A DNA stretch of 64,000 nucleotides. Source: Natronoflexus pectinivorans (lineage in GTDB: Bacteria > Bacteroidota > Bacteroidia > Bacteroidales > Marinilabiliaceae). The stretch is from positions 1 through 64,000 of the forward strand of contig NZ_SLWK01000017.1 of the NCBI RefSeq assembly GCF_004345615.1. Reading direction: 5' to 3'. The notes under the pieces are model-generated. The model was not told where the DNA came from. It did not search any database and saw nothing but the letters and a program-made list of their open reading frames with translations. The first letter of the stretch is position 1; every line of letters begins with the position of its first letter. Below are positions 61,109 through 64,000 of this stretch, one piece after another. Made by a program: the position numbers and the translations under genes.

Positions 61109-62941
61109 ATGCATTTGAGAGCCAAATACACATACTTTATATTCGTCTTTATCCTCCTTTTTCCGGTGGTGGTGTTCGGACAGCAGGAATCTGTGGTTAG
61201 AAAAGTAAAGTTTAAAGGAAACTATAGCTTTTCTAATAAAGAACTGATGAATGAGATATCCTTTTCGCATGGCAGGTGGATTACCCGGAAGTTGTTGGGG
61301 AGAGAAGCTTCATATTATAGCGATGATGCATGGGACATGAATGTTCGAGAGTTAATTCATTTTTACCAATCTCAAGGTTTCATGCATATTAAAGTGCATG
61401 AGCCCAATGTAAAGTTAAGCCGTAACCGGCAAAGAGCAAAAGTTACTTTCGTCATTTCAGAAGGAGATCCCGTTATTATTGAATCAGTTGAATTCAGAGG
61501 TGAAAATCCTGAAATAAACAAAGAATTAAACGATCAGGCCGAAACACGAAGAAGTGTGCTGGAAGCCCGAAAAGGAGAGCGATTTCAGGATAACAAGATA
61601 TGGAACGATCGGGATCGTATTACCCGTTTTTTGGTTGAAAAGGGGTATGCATATGCTGAAACAGAGCCGGAAATAAGAGCCGATACAGCGCGAAATAATG
61701 CAACTGTAATCTGGCAGCTGTCACCCGGGCCGGTAAGTTATTTTGGCGAGGTTATCATTGAAGGAAATCAGCGCACTCCAACAAATATTGTCGAACGCCA
61801 ATTGGCTTTTAGCCATGGTGATTTATACAGCAGACAAAAGCTTAATAGGTCTCAACAGCAGGTTTATCAGTTAGGAACGTTCCGTGTTGCCTCTGTCAGA
61901 GCCCGGCTCTCCAGGGATTTTCATGATACCATTCCGGTGCATATTTCTATTACAGAAGCACCACAAACCTCCACAAGGGTTGGGGTGGGTTATGGTCGAG
62001 AAGATCAGTTCAGAACATTTGTTGATTTTCAGGTGTTGAATTTTACAGGAGGAGCCCGACGCCTAAATCTTTTTGCCAAACATTCGGCGCTGGAACCATA
62101 CCGCTTTGAAGCAACTCTGACTCAGCCTGCTGCTTTTAGTCCCAACTCAACTTTGGCGCTGTCTCCATCTGTCCGAAGGATGAAAGAACCCGGGTTTGAA
62201 TTGTTTACCTACGGAGCGAACATCTCTCTTCTTCAAAGAATCAGTGAAAGAGTCAGCGGTTCATTCAATATTTATTACGACAACGTAAACCTTGACACAA
62301 CGTCAGTGGCATTATTTGAGGATTCTGATTTTTTGGCAAAAACATATTCAAAAAGTGGTGTAGCTACTGGTCTCTTTTATGACAGCAGTTCTCCCCGATT
62401 TGACCCCACGCGGGGATGGATGATTGCCTTCAATGCCAGAGCCAATAGTTTTATTTTCACCGGCGATTATCCGTTTTTAAAATATCAGATAGAAGTTAAA
62501 AACTATCAACCATTTTTAGAAATTGCTACTTTGGCCACAAAAATAAAGGCAGGGACTGTTCACTCAGTAGGGAACAATACAGCTATCCCGGTTGAGGAAC
62601 GTTTCTTTTCAGGTGGTAGTCGCTCTGTTCGCGGGTGGGCGCGGCAACAACTCGGACCTACAGATAGCAATGGAATTCCCGTTGGTGGAAAATATTTGTT
62701 TGAAATGTCGGTTGAACCGAGAATAAAAATCGTTGGGCCGCTTAGTATTGTAGCTTTTATGGACGCCGGTAATGTTTGGCAAACTTTTGACGATGTAGGC
62801 GCTGAAAATATACGATTTTCTGCAGGTGGAGGAATTCGTTTTGCTACACCAATTGGCCCGGTGGGTGCTGATTTAGCTCGTCCGGTTTGGGATACCTCCT
62901 CCAGCTGGCAATTTCACATAAATATAGGACACGCGTTTTGA
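61109..62941 (+). CDS. TamA/BamA-like outer-membrane assembly protein (Omp85)
   Basis: A 610-residue Omp85-family protein: signal peptide (about 1-24, ending VVFGQ), three POTRA-like repeats (about 27-270, with EGDPVIIESVEFRG and GPVSYFGEVIIEGNQRT as the clearest), and a 16-strand barrel with RFDPTRGW and FSAGGGIRFATPIGPVGADLARPV. The C-terminus ends GHAF, Phe-final. A DUF490 (TamB-like) gene begins 4 bp after its stop, which is the TamA/TamB order. I start at ATG 61109 because ATG 61073 lies inside a terminator. BamA itself is usually longer. Confidence 0.88.
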   Translation: MHLRAKYTYFIFVFILLFPVVVFGQQESVVRKVKFKGNYSFSNKELMNEISFSHGRWITRKLLGREASYYSDDAWDMNVRELIHFYQSQGFMHIKVHEPNVKLSRNRQRAKVTFVISEGDPVIIESVEFRGENPEINKELNDQAETRRSVLEARKGERFQDNKIWNDRDRITRFLVEKGYAYAETEPEIRADTARNNATVIWQLSPGPVSYFGEVIIEGNQRTPTNIVERQLAFSHGDLYSRQKLNRSQQQVYQLGTFRVASVRARLSRDFHDTIPVHISITEAPQTSTRVGVGYGREDQFRTFVDFQVLNFTGGARRLNLFAKHSALEPYRFEATLTQPAAFSPNSTLALSPSVRRMKEPGFELFTYGANISLLQRISERVSGSFNIYYDNVNLDTTSVALFEDSDFLAKTYSKSGVATGLFYDSSSPRFDPTRGWMIAFNARANSFIFTGDYPFLKYQIEVKNYQPFLEIATLATKIKAGTVHSVGNNTAIPVEERFFSGGSRSVRGWARQQLGPTDSNGIPVGGKYLFEMSVEPRIKIVGPLSIVAFMDAGNVWQTFDDVGAENIRFSAGGGIRFATPIGPVGADLARPVWDTSSSWQFHINIGHAF

Positions 62942-62945
62942 TAAT

Positions 62946-64000
62946 ATGAAGAGATTTTTCAACATATCGATATGGGTTATTCTTTCACTTTTCTTTTTAG
63001 TGATGGGGTCGCTTGTTTTTACCCAGACTGCGCTGTTCCGAAACCTGGTGAAAAATCAAGCCGAAAACATCATCAATAAAAATGTGAATGGCAAGATTAG
63101 CATCGGATCTATTCATGGAAACTTCCTTACTCAAATTGAGATTCATGAAATATATGCTTCATTGCCTGATGGAGAACCATTGCTCTCTCTCGATAAAGTA
63201 AGCTTAAAATATTCGCCTTGGCATTTGCTTAAAAGCGTCATCAAAATTGATGTCATTTTAATGGAGCGACCTGAGGTTTTTCTTCGACAGGAGAATGATT
63301 CGGTATGGAATTTTCATCACTTTCTGCCGCAGCAGGAACATCCAAAGGCTGTTCCTGATTCAACTCAGATTAAACCATTTCCATTTTCAATTCAAATTGG
63401 ATCCTTTCATCTTTCAAATGGAGATATCCATCTGGCCATGAAAGACACCATAATCCCCGATCGAATTGAAAATCTCGACATCAATCTTAATGGTTCATAT
63501 AGCGGTGAAATACTAAAAGCCTCATTGAACAACATATCATTTAAAACACAAAACCCCGACCTTGAGTTAAGAACATTGACACTTTTATTTGAAACCAACT
63601 TTCAGAAATACAACATTCGTAATTTCTATCTGGAAACAGCACATAACTCCATAAATGCAAATGCTTTGTATGAAGGGATGGATGCTTTCGATGCTGACTT
63701 AAACTGGCCTTCGGTTAAAACGGAAGAGTTCGCATTTGCATTGCCGGACATTGTAATTCCGGCAAATCCTGACTTTTTGTTTAATGCCGCCCTCAAGGAT
63801 GACAGGCTAACATTCAGTTTGGGATTAAAATACCATAAAGAGGAGATTCAGGTTTCAGGGCATGCTGATGGCTTTAGTGCTTTATCGGACAGTAGCCGAC
63901 GAGAAAATGTCATTGTCAATCTGGACTTGAGAGTTGATAATTTCATTCCGGGGAACTGGATTGAAACAGTTGATTTGCCGCTGTTGCTGAACACCCGGTT
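62946..64000 (+). CDS. TamB-like (DUF490) translocation protein, 5' part
   Basis: Runs off the right edge; 351 codons are visible. N-terminal membrane anchor (about 4-25, FFNISIWVILSLFFLVMGSLVF), then an AsmA/TamB-like beta-rich start (NVNGKISIGSIHGNFLTQIE, LLSLDKVSLKYSPWHLLKSV). TamB proteins span the periplasm and with TamA help insert certain outer-membrane proteins or move phospholipids. It follows the TamA-like gene by 4 bp, so the two are coupled. Full length is likely over 1000 residues. Confidence 0.8.
   Translation, partial: MKRFFNISIWVILSLFFLVMGSLVFTQTALFRNLVKNQAENIINKNVNGKISIGSIHGNFLTQIEIHEIYASLPDGEPLLSLDKVSLKYSPWHLLKSVIKIDVILMERPEVFLRQENDSVWNFHHFLPQQEHPKAVPDSTQIKPFPFSIQIGSFHLSNGDIHLAMKDTIIPDRIENLDINLNGSYSGEILKASLNNISFKTQNPDLELRTLTLLFETNFQKYNIRNFYLETAHNSINANALYEGMDAFDADLNWPSVKTEEFAFALPDIVIPANPDFLFNAALKDDRLTFSLGLKYHKEEIQVSGHADGFSALSDSSRRENVIVNLDLRVDNFIPGNWIETVDLPLLLNTR

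Overview
The window reads as chromosomal core sequence of a Bacteroidota (Bacteroidetes) bacterium, most likely from the Bacteroidales/Marinilabiliales side. The evidence is low-to-moderate GC, recurrent promoters of the Bacteroidetes type (TTTG, about 20 bases, TAnnTTTG), almost no Shine-Dalgarno sequences, a MurE with the meso-DAP motif DNPR, an MraY with a long insertion, a FtsI carrying a PASTA domain, a GldE-like CBS protein, a glycine-lipid synthesis pair and a long PurF-like protein. I see no rRNA, prophage, insertion sequence or CRISPR array.

Layout. 1-474: gene-free, with two tandem minus-strand promoters of stable-RNA type firing out of the left edge. 475-3118: small operon (polyprenol-phosphate glycosyltransferase, dihydroorotase, a small lipoprotein). 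3115-8926: aspartokinase (-), mfd (+), and an orphan response regulator with PAS-like segments (-). 9138-16851: envelope-biogenesis run on the plus strand (coaX, outer-membrane protein, TPR protein, lptC, CNNM/GldE protein, PpiD-like isomerase). 16964-33330: the division and cell-wall (dcw) cluster on the minus strand in the order mraZ, rsmH, ftsL-like, ftsI, murE, mraY, murD, ftsW, murG, murC, ftsQ, ftsA, ftsZ, then yqeY, preceded by three exact 10-bp MraZ-type operator repeats. 33566-35420: glsA/glsB glycine-lipid acyltransferases. 35581-45222: mixed metabolism and stress genes (a cysteine-less flavin disulfide-reductase-like protein, a serine hydrolase, a PurF-like protein, a SPOR protein, a universal stress protein, an AhpD-like protein, an acyltransferase, a BaiN-like flavoprotein). 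45440-46064: a HepT/MntA (HEPN/MNT) toxin-antitoxin pair, the only clear accessory insertion. 46201-55797: aspS, tadA, a Pif1-like helicase, an amino-acid permease, a DUF2007 protein, a BASS transporter and an acyl-CoA synthetase. 56272-56347: tRNA-Lys(UUU). 56566-59036: the AmmeMemoRadiSam pair (Memo-AMMECR1 fusion plus radical SAM enzyme). 59231-64000: a putative surface lipoprotein, a beta-barrel protein, and a TamA/TamB-like pair, the last gene running off the right edge.

How the genes work together: most of the window builds the envelope. The dcw block makes lipid II and the divisome. The coaX-ppiD run supplies LPS transport (LptC) and outer-membrane protein folding. The TamA/TamB pair at the right end would act in outer-membrane assembly or lipid transport, and glsA/glsB add glycine lipids. 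The least understood parts are the AmmeMemoRadiSam system, the lipoprotein/beta-barrel pair, the outer-membrane/TPR pair after coaX, and a protein-like remnant between murC and ftsQ.
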